Notes: generated from the letters alone by a model not told the origin. 64,000 nucleotides of DNA from Paralimibaculum aggregatum (GCF_030270585.1 NZ_BSYI01000025.1:1-64000); one strand, 5' to 3'. Counted from the first letter of the stretch, positions 46,772 through 55,463 are shown. Translations and numbers: made by a program.

Positions 46772-47683
46772 TCAGGCGGCAGCGCCGGCCGCGACCGCGG
46801 CCTCGGCGGCCTGCCCGACCCAGGCGCGGGTCCAGCCGACCGCATCGGCGGCCTGGTCGCGGTGGCGGGTGGTCAGCTCCAGGTTGGCGACCGCCGGGCC
46901 GCCATAGGGCAGCCGGGCGAGGCGCTCCCAGGGCAGGCTGCCGCGCCCGGGCGGCAGGTGCAGATCGCCGATGCCGAAGAGGATCGCCTCGGAGCGCGAA
47001 TAGGGGCTGAAGCTGCGCGGCAGGGCGAAGCTGTCATGCACGTGCAGATGCGCGGCCAGCGGCGCCAGCTCCTCGAGCTCCTCCATCGGGTCGAAGCCGC
47101 GCTCGGCGGCGTTGAGGAAGACATGGCTGAAATCGATCGTCGCGCGGATGTTCGGATGGTCCACCGCGCGGATCTGCCGGGCCAGCTCGGCGGGCGAGGC
47201 GGTCCATTCCTCGAGCCGGCCGAACAGGGTCTCGACGCAGAACACCACGCCATGCGCCTGCGCCACCGGGGCGATCTCGGCCAGCGCCTCGCGCTCGATC
47301 GCCAGGAGGTCCTCGCGCTGCTCCACCGAGCAGACCGGCAGCAGCCCCGCATGATGCACCTGGGCGGTGGCGCCGAGGCTGCCCGAGACCTCGAGGCAGG
47401 CGGCGGCGGCGGCCTTCTGCAGCGCCAGATGCGTGCGGTCGGTGAAGCTCGAGAGGATCGGCCCGTGCACGGTGTAGCCGAAGGGCCGGTCGGCGCAGAT
47501 CCGGCGCAGCTCCTTCAGCCGGTCGCCATAGATCTGGCAGCCGCCGATCACCTCGAAATTCGAGAGCGAGAGCTCGACCGCATCGACCCCCAGCTGCTCG
47601 AACCAGTCGAGCGCCGGACCGAGCTCGCGGAGCGTCAGGGCGTAATCCGCCGTGCTGAGCCCCACACCGGTAATCGCCGCCAT
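46772..47683 (-). CDS. TIM-barrel sugar phosphate isomerase/epimerase-like protein
   Basis: The 303-residue product belongs to the AP-endonuclease-2/xylose-isomerase-like TIM barrel superfamily. Visible metal-site strands include ADVHAGLLP-type sequence (here QVHHAGLLPV), CVETLFGRLEEW, RATIDFSHVFLN and LHVHDSFALP, with conserved His/Glu/Asp. Substrate is unknown. ATG at 47683 is chosen because GGAGG precedes it; a TTG at 47695 is less likely. It is upstream of zntB in the same operon. Confidence 0.8.
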   Translation of the reverse strand: MAAITGVGLSTADYALTLRELGPALDWFEQLGVDAVELSLSNFEVIGGCQIYGDRLKELRRICADRPFGYTVHGPILSSFTDRTHLALQKAAAAACLEVSGSLGATAQVHHAGLLPVCSVEQREDLLAIEREALAEIAPVAQAHGVVFCVETLFGRLEEWTASPAELARQIRAVDHPNIRATIDFSHVFLNAAERGFDPMEELEELAPLAAHLHVHDSFALPRSFSPYSRSEAILFGIGDLHLPPGRGSLPWERLARLPYGGPAVANLELTTRHRDQAADAVGWTRAWVGQAAEAAVAAGAAA

Positions 47684-47845
47684 CGCTGCCTCCAAAGCCT
47701 GAAAATCCCGCGGGCAACCTGCGGCAAAGCCGGCCCCGGCGCAAGGGCGCGCGGCGGCGATCCGGGGCGGGCAGGGGGCCGGGCGCTTGCGCCGCCGGCG
47801 CCGGATCGGCTAGCCGGGAGAGCGGTTGGCGAGAGGAGGCCGGAC

Positions 47846-48805
47846 ATGCTGGCGATGCGGGTGCAGGAACTGGGCGGAGCGCTGGTGGCGGAGGAGGTCG
47901 CGGCGCCGGAGCCCGGCCCCGGCGAGGCGCTGGTCCGGGTGGCCGCGGCGGGGGTGAACTTCGCCGACACGCTGATGGTGCAGGGCCGGTATCAGGAGCG
48001 CCCGGAGCCGCCCTTCGCGCCGGGGCTCGAGGTCGCCGGCGAGGTGATCGCCCTCGGCGCGGGGGCGGCGGGCCCGGCGCCGGGCACGCGGGTCGCCGCG
48101 GTCTGCGGCCATGGCGGCTTTGCCGAGCAGGTCTGCGTGCCGGCCTCGGCCTGCGTCGCGCTGCCCGATGCGATGGAGATGGCCGAGGCGGCGGCGCTGC
48201 AGGTTGCCTATGGCACCGCGCATCTGGCGCTCGGCCGGCGGGCCCGGCTGCAGCCCGGCGAGCGGCTGCTGGTGCTCGGCGCGGCGGGCGGCGTGGGGCT
48301 GACGGCGGTGGAGATCGGCCGGCTGATGGGAGCGGAGGTGATCGCGGTCGCCCGCGGGGCTGACCGGCTGGCCCGTGCCGAGGCCGCCGGCGCGCGGCAT
48401 CTCCTCGACAGCGACACCGCGGATATCCGCGCCGAGGTCAAGGCGCTCGGCGGGGCGGATGTGGTCTTCGACCCGGTCGGCGGCGAGCTCTGGGTGGCGG
48501 CGCTCCGGGCCTGCAACCCGGAGGCGCGGCTGCTGCCCATCGGCTTTGCGAGCGGCGAGGTGCCGCAGATTCCGGCCAATATCCTGCTGGTGAAGAACCT
48601 CACGGTGATCGGGCTCTACTGGGGGGCCTACTACCGTTTTGCGCCCGAGGTGATGGGGGAGAGCCTGCGCCAGCTCATCGCCTGGCACGGCGAGGGGCGG
48701 ATCCGCCCGCATATCTCGCACCGGCTCCCGCTCGCCGAGGCCAACGAGGCGCTGCGCCTGCTGCGCGACCGCGAGGCGACCGGCAAGGTGGTGCTGACCG
48801 TCTGA
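47846..48805 (+). CDS. NADPH:quinone oxidoreductase-family protein (MDR)
   Basis: The product is a medium-chain dehydrogenase/reductase of the zinc-free quinone oxidoreductase type, 319 residues. The N-terminal GroES-like domain contains VAAAGVNFADTLMVQGRYQ. The NADPH-binding Rossmann fold has LLVLGAAGGVGLTAVEIGRLMGAEVIAVAR. A late ANILLVKNLTVIGLYWG block is typical of the family. ATG at 47846 is preceded by GAGAGGAGG. It is divergent from the TIM-barrel gene and convergent with the next one. Confidence 0.87.
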   Translation: MLAMRVQELGGALVAEEVAAPEPGPGEALVRVAAAGVNFADTLMVQGRYQERPEPPFAPGLEVAGEVIALGAGAAGPAPGTRVAAVCGHGGFAEQVCVPASACVALPDAMEMAEAAALQVAYGTAHLALGRRARLQPGERLLVLGAAGGVGLTAVEIGRLMGAEVIAVARGADRLARAEAAGARHLLDSDTADIRAEVKALGGADVVFDPVGGELWVAALRACNPEARLLPIGFASGEVPQIPANILLVKNLTVIGLYWGAYYRFAPEVMGESLRQLIAWHGEGRIRPHISHRLPLAEANEALRLLRDREATGKVVLTV

Positions 48806-48812
48806 GCCTGCC

Positions 48813-49214
48813 TCAGGCGCCGCCTTCGGGGGGCCGCGAAAGCGCCGCGGGCAGGGCCATCAGCCCGGCCAGCCCGCACATCGCGATGGGGAACATGGTG
48901 AAGACCCCGAACCCGAAGCCCCAGAACATGCCCGCGGCCGAGGCGATCAGCAGCGCCGCGCCCGGCCCCGGCCGGCCCGGCGCCATGGCGCCGCCGGCGA
49001 TGCCGAGGATGGGCGCGAAGAGCGAGATCAGCCGGGTGACCATCGGGTCCTCCGGCGGCTGCTGCAGATCGGCCTGGAAGCCGGTCTGCGCCTCCATCTG
49101 CTCGATCGCGCCGAACAGCATGGTCCAGAGCTCGGCGAAGCCGTAGCCGAAGAAACCCACCAGCATCCCGACAACCCCGCCGATGATCCCGAGCACCATG
49201 GCCGCGTTGAGCAT
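48813..49214 (-). CDS. Small membrane protein of unknown function
   Basis: I do not recognise this 133-residue protein. Three to four hydrophobic segments are visible: VLGIIGGVVGMLVGFFGYGF at the start, LISLFAPILGIAGGAMA, AALLIASAAGMFWGFGFGVF, and MCGLAGLMALPAAL. The loop after the first segment is acidic and Gln-rich. Family members of this kind are annotated only as conserved membrane proteins. It is convergent with the oxidoreductase gene with a 7-nt gap. Confidence 0.75.
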   Translation of the reverse strand: MLNAAMVLGIIGGVVGMLVGFFGYGFAELWTMLFGAIEQMEAQTGFQADLQQPPEDPMVTRLISLFAPILGIAGGAMAPGRPGPGAALLIASAAGMFWGFGFGVFTMFPIAMCGLAGLMALPAALSRPPEGGA

Positions 49215-49276
49215 GTTCCCGCCCCCGTTTCTCGCTGCGGCGCCCTTCTAGCGGATGCCAGGCCGGCAGGCCACGC

Positions 49277-49753
49277 CTAGCAGGCCACCGGCGGCTCGGT
49301 CTCGGAGGGCGGCGGCGGGCCCGGGCTGGCGGCGGCGAAAAGCGCGGCGCTGTCGAAGAACTCGCGGACCTCCACCGCGCGGCCGCCGCGGAAGGTCCAG
49401 ATATCGGCCTTCGGGGTCTCGATGAGCTTGCCGGTCCTGCGGTTGGCCCAGGTGGCGGTGCCCATGGCGGCGACGCGGTTGCCCTGCTCGATGAAGTCGT
49501 CGATGGGCTGATACAGCATCTCCCAGCCGCGCGAGAGCGAGGTCAGGTAGATCAGCGCCTCGTCGCGGCTGCGGCAGGCGGCGCTGAACTCGGCGCCGTG
49601 CCGGCCCGCGCCGACCGAGAAGAGATGGAAATCATCGGCCATCAGGTCGGTCCATACAGCGGGATCGGTGCCGCGGCATGCCTCCCAGCGGAGATAGGCC
49701 TCGCGCAGAAGCTCCGTGTAATGCCCTGCCGGACGGTCTGCCAATTCCGTCAA
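49277..49753 (-). CDS. NTF2/SnoaL-like fold protein
   Basis: The 158-residue product matches the nuclear transport factor 2-like (SnoaL) alpha+beta barrel. Blocks are LREAYLRWEACRGTDPAVWTDLMADDFHLFSVG, then TSLSRGWEMLYQPIDDFIEQGNRVAAMGTATWANRRTGK and WTFRGGRAVEVREFFDSA (each read in pieces). It may bind or isomerise a small molecule. No catalytic residue can be assigned. The C-terminus is Pro-rich. It is monocistronic on the minus strand. Confidence 0.82.
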   Translation of the reverse strand: MTELADRPAGHYTELLREAYLRWEACRGTDPAVWTDLMADDFHLFSVGAGRHGAEFSAACRSRDEALIYLTSLSRGWEMLYQPIDDFIEQGNRVAAMGTATWANRRTGKLIETPKADIWTFRGGRAVEVREFFDSAALFAAASPGPPPPSETEPPVAC

Positions 49754-49850
49754 AACCTGCCTCCGTGACCAGAACTGCCGCCCCCAATGGGTCCGACGCT
49801 ACCACGGGTGGTATTCTAGACAAGCCGCAGGGTCCCGTGGGCCGCCCTGC

Positions 49851-50723
49851 CTACTCCGCCGCGAGGCTCAGGCGGCCGGAATAGGCCTGGCGCAGCATCT
49901 CGGCGAGCCCGTCCACCGGCGCCCCCTGCGCCTTGCGCGCGCGGTAGAGCACGATCTTCGAGGAGGGCAGGTCCGGCAGCACGCCGCCATGCTGGATCGG
50001 CTCGAGATGGGGGCTGGTCGCCACCTTGAGCATCGCATGGACCGCGAGATCGGCCGAGACGCTCGCCTCCACGGTGCGCGTGGCGCGGGTGTCCACCGCC
50101 ATCTCCCAGGGGATGCCGGCCCGGTCGAGCGCCTCCTGCGCCCAGGGGCGGAACAGGCATTGCTGCTCGAAGGCGAGGCGCAGCGGGCGCGAACGCCAGG
50201 CCGAGCCGCCGGGCGCGCCGACCCAGACCAGCGGCTCGTCGGCCAGCACCTCGCCGCCCTCGGAGGGATGATTCTCGGTGGTCAGGATCAGGTCGCGGTC
50301 GCCGGATTCGATCAGGTCCTTGAGCTGGCGCGTGTAGGACGAGACCAGATGGATCTTCACCCGCGGGAACTCGCGGTCGAACTGGCGCAGGATCCGCGGG
50401 ATGTGCGGATAGACGATGTCGGTCGGCACGCCGAGGCGGACCTCGCCCTCGAAGGCGTCATGCATCATCCGCGTGATCGCCTCGTCATTGACCGCGAGGA
50501 TACGGCGCCCATATCCCAGCAACTGTTCGCCATGCGCGGTCAGCGTGACGCCGCGGCCGGCGCGGTCGAGAAGGGGGAGCTGCAGCATCTCCTCCAGCCG
50601 CTTGATCTGCATCGAGACCGCCGACTGCGTGAGGTGCAGCTGCTGCGCCGCGCGGGTGACGCCGCCGGTCTCCGCCACGGTGACGAAACTGCGCAGCGCC
50701 GTCAGGTCGATGTTCCGGATCAT
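49851..50723 (-). CDS. LysR-family transcriptional regulator
   Basis: The 290-residue regulator has an N-terminal winged HTH (IDLTALRSFVTVAETGGVTRAAQQLHLTQSAVSMQIKRLEEML, read in sections to residue 45) and a substrate-binding-like effector domain. The inducer is unknown. ATG at 50723 is chosen over a GTG one codon upstream. It is divergent from a DUF1127 gene, the common LysR/DUF1127 arrangement. A 17-bp palindrome with T-N11-A geometry lies in the 131-nt shared promoter region. Confidence 0.93.
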   Translation of the reverse strand: MIRNIDLTALRSFVTVAETGGVTRAAQQLHLTQSAVSMQIKRLEEMLQLPLLDRAGRGVTLTAHGEQLLGYGRRILAVNDEAITRMMHDAFEGEVRLGVPTDIVYPHIPRILRQFDREFPRVKIHLVSSYTRQLKDLIESGDRDLILTTENHPSEGGEVLADEPLVWVGAPGGSAWRSRPLRLAFEQQCLFRPWAQEALDRAGIPWEMAVDTRATRTVEASVSADLAVHAMLKVATSPHLEPIQHGGVLPDLPSSKIVLYRARKAQGAPVDGLAEMLRQAYSGRLSLAAE

Positions 50724-50761
50724 CACATCATCCTTCCTGATGGGTTCCCCAAAGAATATTC

Positions 50762-50778
50762 ATTTCCATGATGGAAAT
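50762..50778. promoter_or_regulatory. Palindromic LysR-type operator
   Basis: ATTTCCAT-G-ATGGAAAT is a perfect 17-bp palindrome that contains the LysR T-N11-A core. It lies 39 nt from the LysR start and 77 nt from the DUF1127 start, so one dimer could act on both. A direct repeat GATCGAAA-N2-GATCGAAA (50806-50823, 10-nt period) lies nearer DUF1127. Confidence 0.7.
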
Positions 50779-50854
50779 CCAGCGCCTATCTTCATCACAG
50801 ACGATGATCGAAAGCGATCGAAACATCAACCACAGGAATGCAGGAGTGACCCCA

Positions 50855-51055
50855 ATGTCCGTCATCGCCACCCTGATCGACACCGCTACCCCCCGCGCGT
50901 CGTTCCACTTCCCGGTTGCGCGCTGGATCGCGGTGGCCCGCGAGCGCCGTGCCCTGGCTGCCAAGACCGATCGCGAGCTCGCCGACATGGGCATCTCGCC
51001 CGAGGCCGCCCGGCGCGAGGCCGCCCGCCCGTTCTGGGACACCGCGCGCCGCTGA
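50855..51055 (+). CDS. DUF1127 family small protein
   Basis: DUF1127 (YjiS-like) proteins are short, Arg-rich and common in alphaproteobacteria. The 66-residue product has a Pro/Phe-rich start (TPRASFHFPVARWI) and the family motif RELADMGISPEAARREAARPFWD. Some members bind RNA and affect phosphate and carbon metabolism, but this one has no known target. It is divergent from the LysR gene and likely under its control. Confidence 0.9.
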   Translation: MSVIATLIDTATPRASFHFPVARWIAVARERRALAAKTDRELADMGISPEAARREAARPFWDTARR

Positions 51056-51086
51056 GCCCGCTGCAGCCGCCCCGGCTCGGGGCGGC

Positions 51087-51632
51087 TCAGCCGAGCGGAT
51101 ACTCCGCCAGCGCCTCATAGGCCGCGCCGTTCGCGGTGAGATGCGAGCGGAACAGCACGAATTCAGCGATCTCGAAGGGCGGCGAGACCAGCGCCGCCCG
51201 CGAGCCGACGAAGCCTTCCAGCGCCGCCTGCGCCTCCGGCCCCGGCGGCCGCGAGAACCGGGCCAGCGTCACATGCGGCACGTAGCGCTCGCGCGGCATC
51301 TCGATGCCGGTCATGCGCGCCGCGGTCAGCACCCGCTCGCGCAGCCGCGACAGCGCCCCGTTCGGCCGGATCGCGGCATAGAGCACACGGGGCCTGGCGC
51401 CGCCGAAGATGCCGAGCCCGTCGATCTCGAGCGCCAGCGCCGGCGCCCGGATCGCCGCGAGCCCGTGGTGGAGATCCTCCAGCACCGGCCCGGGCTGCTC
51501 GCCGAGAAAGGCGAGCGTGACATGCAGCGTGCCGGCCCCGACCGGACGCCCGGCGGGCAGGCCGGCCTGTACCCGTTCCAGCCGCGCCGCCACGGCATCC
51601 GGCAGCGCGATCCCGACGAATGCGCGTATCAT
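51087..51632 (-). CDS. thpR: RNA 2',3'-cyclic phosphodiesterase ThpR
   Basis: ThpR belongs to the 2H phosphoesterase fold and opens 2',3'-cyclic phosphates at RNA ends. The 181-residue product has the two HxT motifs, HVTLAFLGE near residue 37 and HVTLARF near 124, plus an MIRAFVGIALPDAV start. Length is normal. It lies between the convergent DUF1127 gene and the divergent Bax-inhibitor gene. Confidence 0.92.
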   Translation of the reverse strand: MIRAFVGIALPDAVAARLERVQAGLPAGRPVGAGTLHVTLAFLGEQPGPVLEDLHHGLAAIRAPALALEIDGLGIFGGARPRVLYAAIRPNGALSRLRERVLTAARMTGIEMPRERYVPHVTLARFSRPPGPEAQAALEGFVGSRAALVSPPFEIAEFVLFRSHLTANGAAYEALAEYPLG

Positions 51633-51706
51633 GCAGGTCCTCTCTCCCGGTTGGCGCTTGAAACCCAGCCTTGCATGGCCGATATCTGGTCAGGAAGTGG
51701 AGTGGT

Positions 51707-51735
51707 TTGCACAGGGCCGCTCCCCATCGCTACGT
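51707..51735 (+). promoter_or_regulatory. Candidate promoter of the Bax-inhibitor-1 gene
   Basis: TTGCAC and CTACGT are separated by 17 nt, ending 21 nt before the start codon. An alternative pair, TTGAAA-N17-GATATC, lies at 51658-51686. Both are weak matches. Confidence 0.3.
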
Positions 51736-51756
51736 GAAACCAGGAGAAGGTGCGAG

Positions 51757-52530
51757 ATGGCCAACCCGAATTATGTGCGCAGCCACACGATTGACCGCGC
51801 TCAAGCCGCCGAGATCGATGCTGGCCTGCGCGCCCACATGAACAAAGTCTATGCCCTGATGGGCGGCGCGATGGTGATCACCGCGCTGGTCTCCTACATC
51901 GTGGGCATGGATTTCAAGGCGGCGATTGCCGGTCAGCCGACCGCGCTGATCCCCGTCGGCATGCTCGAGACGATGTTCACCTCGCCGGTGCGCTACATCA
52001 TCATGTTCGCGCCGCTGGCCATGGTGTTCCTGTTCAGCATGCGCCTGCACAAGATGTCCGCCGGCACCGCCAACATGGTGTTCTGGGGCTTCGCGGCCCT
52101 GATGGGCCTGTCGATCTCCTGGATCTTCGCGGTGTTCACCGGCATCTCGATCGCCCAGACCTTCATGGCGACCGCGGCCGGCTTCGGCGCCATGTCGCTC
52201 TACGGCTACACCACCAAGAAGGATCTCTCGGGCTGGGGGCGCTTCCTGTTCATGGGCGTGATCGGCCTGATCGTCGCCTCGCTGCTCAACATGTTCTTCT
52301 TCGAGAGCAGCGCGATGCACTGGGCGATCTCCTTCCTCGGCGTGCTGATCTTCGCCGGGTTGACCGCCTATGACACGCAGAACATCAAGAACACCTACCT
52401 GCAGATGCGGCTCAGCCCCGAGGGCGAGGCCTGGCTCGACCATGCCGCGATCTCCGGCGCGCTGCAGCTCTACCTGAACTTCCTGAACATGTTCATGTTC
52501 CTGCTGCAGTTCATGGGCAGCCAGGAGTGA
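51757..52530 (+). CDS. Bax inhibitor-1/YccA family membrane protein
   Basis: The 257-residue product has seven hydrophobic segments, the BI-1 fold. The N-terminus (RSHTIDRAQAAEIDAGLRAHMNKVYALM) leads into the first segment; a late GLTAYDTQNIK motif is characteristic of the family. E. coli YccA is an FtsH substrate and modulator, while other members conduct Ca2+ or protons. The function here is unproven. ATG at 51757 follows CAGGAGAAGG. Confidence 0.92.
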   Translation: MANPNYVRSHTIDRAQAAEIDAGLRAHMNKVYALMGGAMVITALVSYIVGMDFKAAIAGQPTALIPVGMLETMFTSPVRYIIMFAPLAMVFLFSMRLHKMSAGTANMVFWGFAALMGLSISWIFAVFTGISIAQTFMATAAGFGAMSLYGYTTKKDLSGWGRFLFMGVIGLIVASLLNMFFFESSAMHWAISFLGVLIFAGLTAYDTQNIKNTYLQMRLSPEGEAWLDHAAISGALQLYLNFLNMFMFLLQFMGSQE

Positions 52531-52710
52531 GCCGAGCGATCCGCGGGATCGCCGGATGAGGCAGGGGGCCGGTGCGCAAGCGCCGGCCCCTTTCGCATCT
52601 GCGGCGCACCGTGCGCGGCGGTTTTCCGCGGGGCAGGCTTGGCGGATGCCGCGGCGCGCTATCTCTCGGGCAGATGCCGGCGCTCGGGCCGGCCGAACGG
52701 GAGAGCCCTG

Positions 52711-53118
52711 TTGACCCATCTCGCCGCCTATCTCGGTGCGCTGGCCGCGCTCGCGGTGCTCGACACCATCGTGCTGACGCAGATCATGCGCCCGCTCTTC
52801 GAGCGCCACGTGCCGCAGCTGCTCGCCAGCCGGCCGGACCTCGCCGCCGGGGCGGTCTTCTACATCGTCTATGCGGGGGGAATCGTCTGGTTCGCGGCGC
52901 GCCCGGCGCTGGCCGGGGGCTGGGGCTGGGCGGCGGTGATCGGCACCGGGGCGGCGCTGGGCGCGCTGGCCTTCTCGACCTTCGAGCTCACCAGCAAGGC
53001 GGTGCTCGAGGGCTGGTCCTGGCGGCTGGTGGCCATCGACACCGCCTGGGGCGCGACCATGACTGCGGCCGCCGCCCTGGCCGCCGTCTCGGCAGCCCGC
53101 ATCGTCACGCCGGCCTGA
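52711..53118 (+). CDS. DUF2177 family membrane protein
   Basis: DUF2177 proteins are small membrane proteins of unknown function. The 135-residue product has four hydrophobic segments and the family blocks GAVFYIVYAGGIVWFAARPAL, ALGALAFSTFELTSKAVLEGWS and AIDTAWGATMTAAAAL. TTG at 52711 is the best start, after GGGAGAG and aligned with the family N-terminus; an ATG at 52639 would add a 24-residue Arg-rich stretch unlike a membrane start. The gene ends before a strong terminator-like hairpin. Confidence 0.85.
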   Translation: MTHLAAYLGALAALAVLDTIVLTQIMRPLFERHVPQLLASRPDLAAGAVFYIVYAGGIVWFAARPALAGGWGWAAVIGTGAALGALAFSTFELTSKAVLEGWSWRLVAIDTAWGATMTAAAALAAVSAARIVTPA

Positions 53119-53142
53119 GCCGGGGCCGGGCAGACGCGCAAA

Positions 53143-53175
53143 GGCCAACGGCTCCCGCCCGGGGAGCCGCTGGCC
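53143..53175. terminator. Bidirectional terminator-like hairpin between DUF2177 and rpmG
   Basis: GGCCAACGGCTCCC and GGGAGCCGCTGGCC pair over 14 bp with one mismatch around a 5-nt loop. The plus-strand 3' side is ATCTC; the minus-strand 3' side is TTTGCG. T-tracts are short, but the stem is the most stable in this part of the window and lies between convergent genes. Confidence 0.7.
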
Positions 53176-53225
53176 ATCTCAGGATCGGCGATCGCCCGGT
53201 GCCGCACCCGCAGGCGCGGCCGGCG

Positions 53226-53393
53226 TCACTTGATCTTGCCTTCCTTGTACTCGACATGCTTGCGCGCAACGGGGTCGTATTTGCGCACGGTCATCTTCTC
53301 GGTCATGGTCCGGGAGTTCTTCTTCGTCACGTAGAAGTGCCCGGTGCCGGCGGAAGAGTTGAGCCGGATCTTGATCGTGGTCGGTTTCGCCAT
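53226..53393 (-). CDS. rpmG: 50S ribosomal protein L33
   Basis: L33 is a small large-subunit protein near the E site. This 55-residue gene gives [20 protein letters not shown] followed by [20 protein letters not shown] and ends [10 protein letters not shown], the alphaproteobacterial zinc-less form without the CxxC pairs. An AGAGGA site precedes ATG at 53393. It lies in the alphaproteobacterial rpmG-MFS-NUDIX-DUF983 neighbourhood. Confidence 0.96.
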   Translation of the reverse strand: MAKPTTIKIRLNSSAGTGHFYVTKKNSRTMTEKMTVRKYDPVARKHVEYKEGKIK

Positions 53394-53495
53394 CGGGGTC
53401 CTCTTGGGCCAGTGGGCACGGAGATCGCCGCGCCGGTCCGGCCCGCGGGCCGGTGAAATACGAGACCCTGTCTCCTACCGATCCTGTGCCCGCTG

Positions 53496-54680
53496 TCAAG
53501 CCTTGCGCGGCCTGCGCCCGAGCCGGATCGCGGCGAGCGTGGCATAGGCGGCCGCCGCGAGGGCCGAGCCGAGCAGCAGCCCGTCGGGCGGCACCAGGTC
53601 CATCGCCGCGCCGAGCAGCGCCGGCGAGAGCAGCGCCCCGAGCCCGTAGCCGAGCACCACGGCACCGTTGCCCTCGGCCAGCCGGTGCCCGGCATAGCGC
53701 GATCCGAGTTCCACCAGCGGCAGGGTGTAGAGCCCGACCGCGAGGCTGCCCCAGAGCGCCGAGATCGCCACCGATCCGGCCAGGCTGCCGCTGGCCGCGA
53801 CGATGCCGAGCGGCGCCGCCACCGAGGCGAGCCCCACCGCCAGCAGCATGAACCGCCGGTCGAGCCGCTCCGAGGCCCAGCCCATCGGCAGCGCCGAGAG
53901 CACCGACCCGGCGGCGAAGGCGGCCATCATCCAGGTCGCCTCGTGCTCGGCAAAGCCCGTGCGCACTGCCCAGACCGGCAGGAGCGCCACCGTGCCGAAC
54001 TCGATCAGCCCGAACAGCACCACCGCCCAGGTCAGCGCCGGATCGGTGACGAAGAAGCGCAGCGTCGTCCAGGGGCTCGGCGGCGCCTCGGGGCTCTGCA
54101 CCGGCATCGCGCGCCGCCCCCACCAGACCGGCAGAACCCCGGCAAACAGCACCGCCGAGGCCACAGCGAAGGGCAGGAAGCCCTCCACCCCGGTCGCCCC
54201 GATCACCAGCGGCCCGGCCATGAAGGCGAGCGACAGGCTGATCGTGTAGAACGCCACGATGCGCCCGCGCTGGCCGTCCGGCGCCATCGCGACGATCCAG
54301 TATTCCGAGGAGAAGAACAGCGCGGTGCCGAAGAAGCCGTAGACCAGCCGCAGCGCCAGCCAGGCCCAGTAGTCCGGGATCAGCCCGTAGGCCAGCATCA
54401 CGAGGCCGAGCCCGATCCCGGAGACGATCATCAGCCGGGCCAGCCCGACCCGGGCCATCAGCCGCGGCAGCAGCGGCGAGAACACCACGATGGCGATCGC
54501 CGCCGCCATGGTGTTGAGCCCGATCGCCGCGCCGCTCGCGCCCATCCGCTCGAGCAGGAGCGAGAGCAGCGGGTAGCTCATGGAGATCGCGAGGCCGAAC
54601 ACCGTGATCGCGGCAATCGGCGCCGCGGCGCCCTGCCAGAACGCCGGCGCGCGGTGCCCGAGGCCGGGGGCGGCGCCCAT
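53496..54680 (-). CDS. MFS transporter
   Basis: The 394-residue product has twelve hydrophobic segments in two halves with the cytoplasmic linker near residue 200, the major facilitator fold. The motif after TM2 (LLPRLMARVGLARLMI) and a later SERLDRRFMLL between TM8 and TM9 fit the family. The substrate is not predictable; members at this locus are annotated as YcaD-like. It starts 3 nt after the NUDIX gene, so the two are cotranscribed. Confidence 0.9.
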   Translation of the reverse strand: MGAAPGLGHRAPAFWQGAAAPIAAITVFGLAISMSYPLLSLLLERMGASGAAIGLNTMAAAIAIVVFSPLLPRLMARVGLARLMIVSGIGLGLVMLAYGLIPDYWAWLALRLVYGFFGTALFFSSEYWIVAMAPDGQRGRIVAFYTISLSLAFMAGPLVIGATGVEGFLPFAVASAVLFAGVLPVWWGRRAMPVQSPEAPPSPWTTLRFFVTDPALTWAVVLFGLIEFGTVALLPVWAVRTGFAEHEATWMMAAFAAGSVLSALPMGWASERLDRRFMLLAVGLASVAAPLGIVAASGSLAGSVAISALWGSLAVGLYTLPLVELGSRYAGHRLAEGNGAVVLGYGLGALLSPALLGAAMDLVPPDGLLLGSALAAAAYATLAAIRLGRRPRKA

Positions 54681-54683
54681 GGC

Positions 54684-55379
54684 TCAGAGCCCGGTCAGGA
54701 AGGAGCGCCCCCGCGCATGGTGGAAGAACGGTGCCGGGCGGGCCTCGGCCGGGGCCGCCAGGCGCGCCGCCACCTCGCCGAGCACCACCTCGGTGATGAA
54801 GGGCAGGTCGAGCCGCCGGGCCTCGGCGAGGCTGACCCAGCCGAGATGGCTGAGCTCGTCGCAGGCGCCGGAGAAATCGTCGAGGGAGCCGCGAATCGCC
54901 TCCGCCTCCACGAGGAAGAAGCGGGCATCGAAGCGCCGCGGCCGCCCCGGCGGGGTGATCGCGCGGAAGATCAGGGTGAGCCGGTCCGCCGCCGGCATGT
55001 GGCCGGAGGCGTAGAACGGCGCCCAGCTCTCCGGAAGCCCGCCCGGCACCGGCCCGGCGCCGCCATGGGCGAGGGCGAGGCCGGTCTCCTCCCAGAGCTC
55101 GCGGATCGCCGCCATGGCGAGCGCATCGGCCAGCCCCTCCGCCGCCTCGGCCGCCAGCATGGCGCGGATCTCCGGGCGCAGCGGATGCGCGCAGGGCACC
55201 GAGGCGTCCTCGGCATCGACCGCGCCGCCGGGAAAGACGAATTTCGAGGGCATGAAGGCGGCGGACTTGCCGCGCTGGCCCATCAGCAGGCGCGGCTCCG
55301 GCCCGTCGCGGCGCAGCAGCACCACGGTGGCGGCGTCGCGCACGCGGTCCTTGGGCAGGGCGTCGGCCGTGGCGGTCAT
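54684..55379 (-). CDS. NUDIX hydrolase (CoA-diphosphatase-like long form)
   Basis: The 231-residue product is a NUDIX pyrophosphohydrolase. The PGGAVDAED turn is separated by about 35 residues from the helix part AMAAIRELWEETGLAL, as in NUDT19-like long forms. In the canonical GX5EX7REUXEEXGU box the REUXEEXGU part is intact, but the leading Glu is Asp and the Gly is missing, so the metal site is slightly altered. It lies between DUF983 and the MFS gene in a minus-strand operon. Confidence 0.88.
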   Translation of the reverse strand: MTATADALPKDRVRDAATVVLLRRDGPEPRLLMGQRGKSAAFMPSKFVFPGGAVDAEDASVPCAHPLRPEIRAMLAAEAAEGLADALAMAAIRELWEETGLALAHGGAGPVPGGLPESWAPFYASGHMPAADRLTLIFRAITPPGRPRRFDARFFLVEAEAIRGSLDDFSGACDELSHLGWVSLAEARRLDLPFITEVVLGEVAARLAAPAEARPAPFFHHARGRSFLTGL

Positions 55380-55463
55380 GACGGCTTGAGTCGTGTCGGG
55401 AAATCGGACATGCCGCCCATATGGCGCGGGCGGCGGCCCGCTGTCCAGCCGTGCGGCGCGGGG

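Noticed and set aside
45494-48805. 1103-codon plus-strand open frame spanning zntB and the TIM-barrel gene
   Set aside because: Only the last 319 codons (from ATG 47846) are a real protein. The first part is the antisense shadow of minus-strand genes.
50768-50854. Upstream ATG giving a longer DUF1127 protein
   Set aside because: The ATG falls inside the palindromic LysR operator, and the added residues have no family likeness. ATG 50855 matches the family start.
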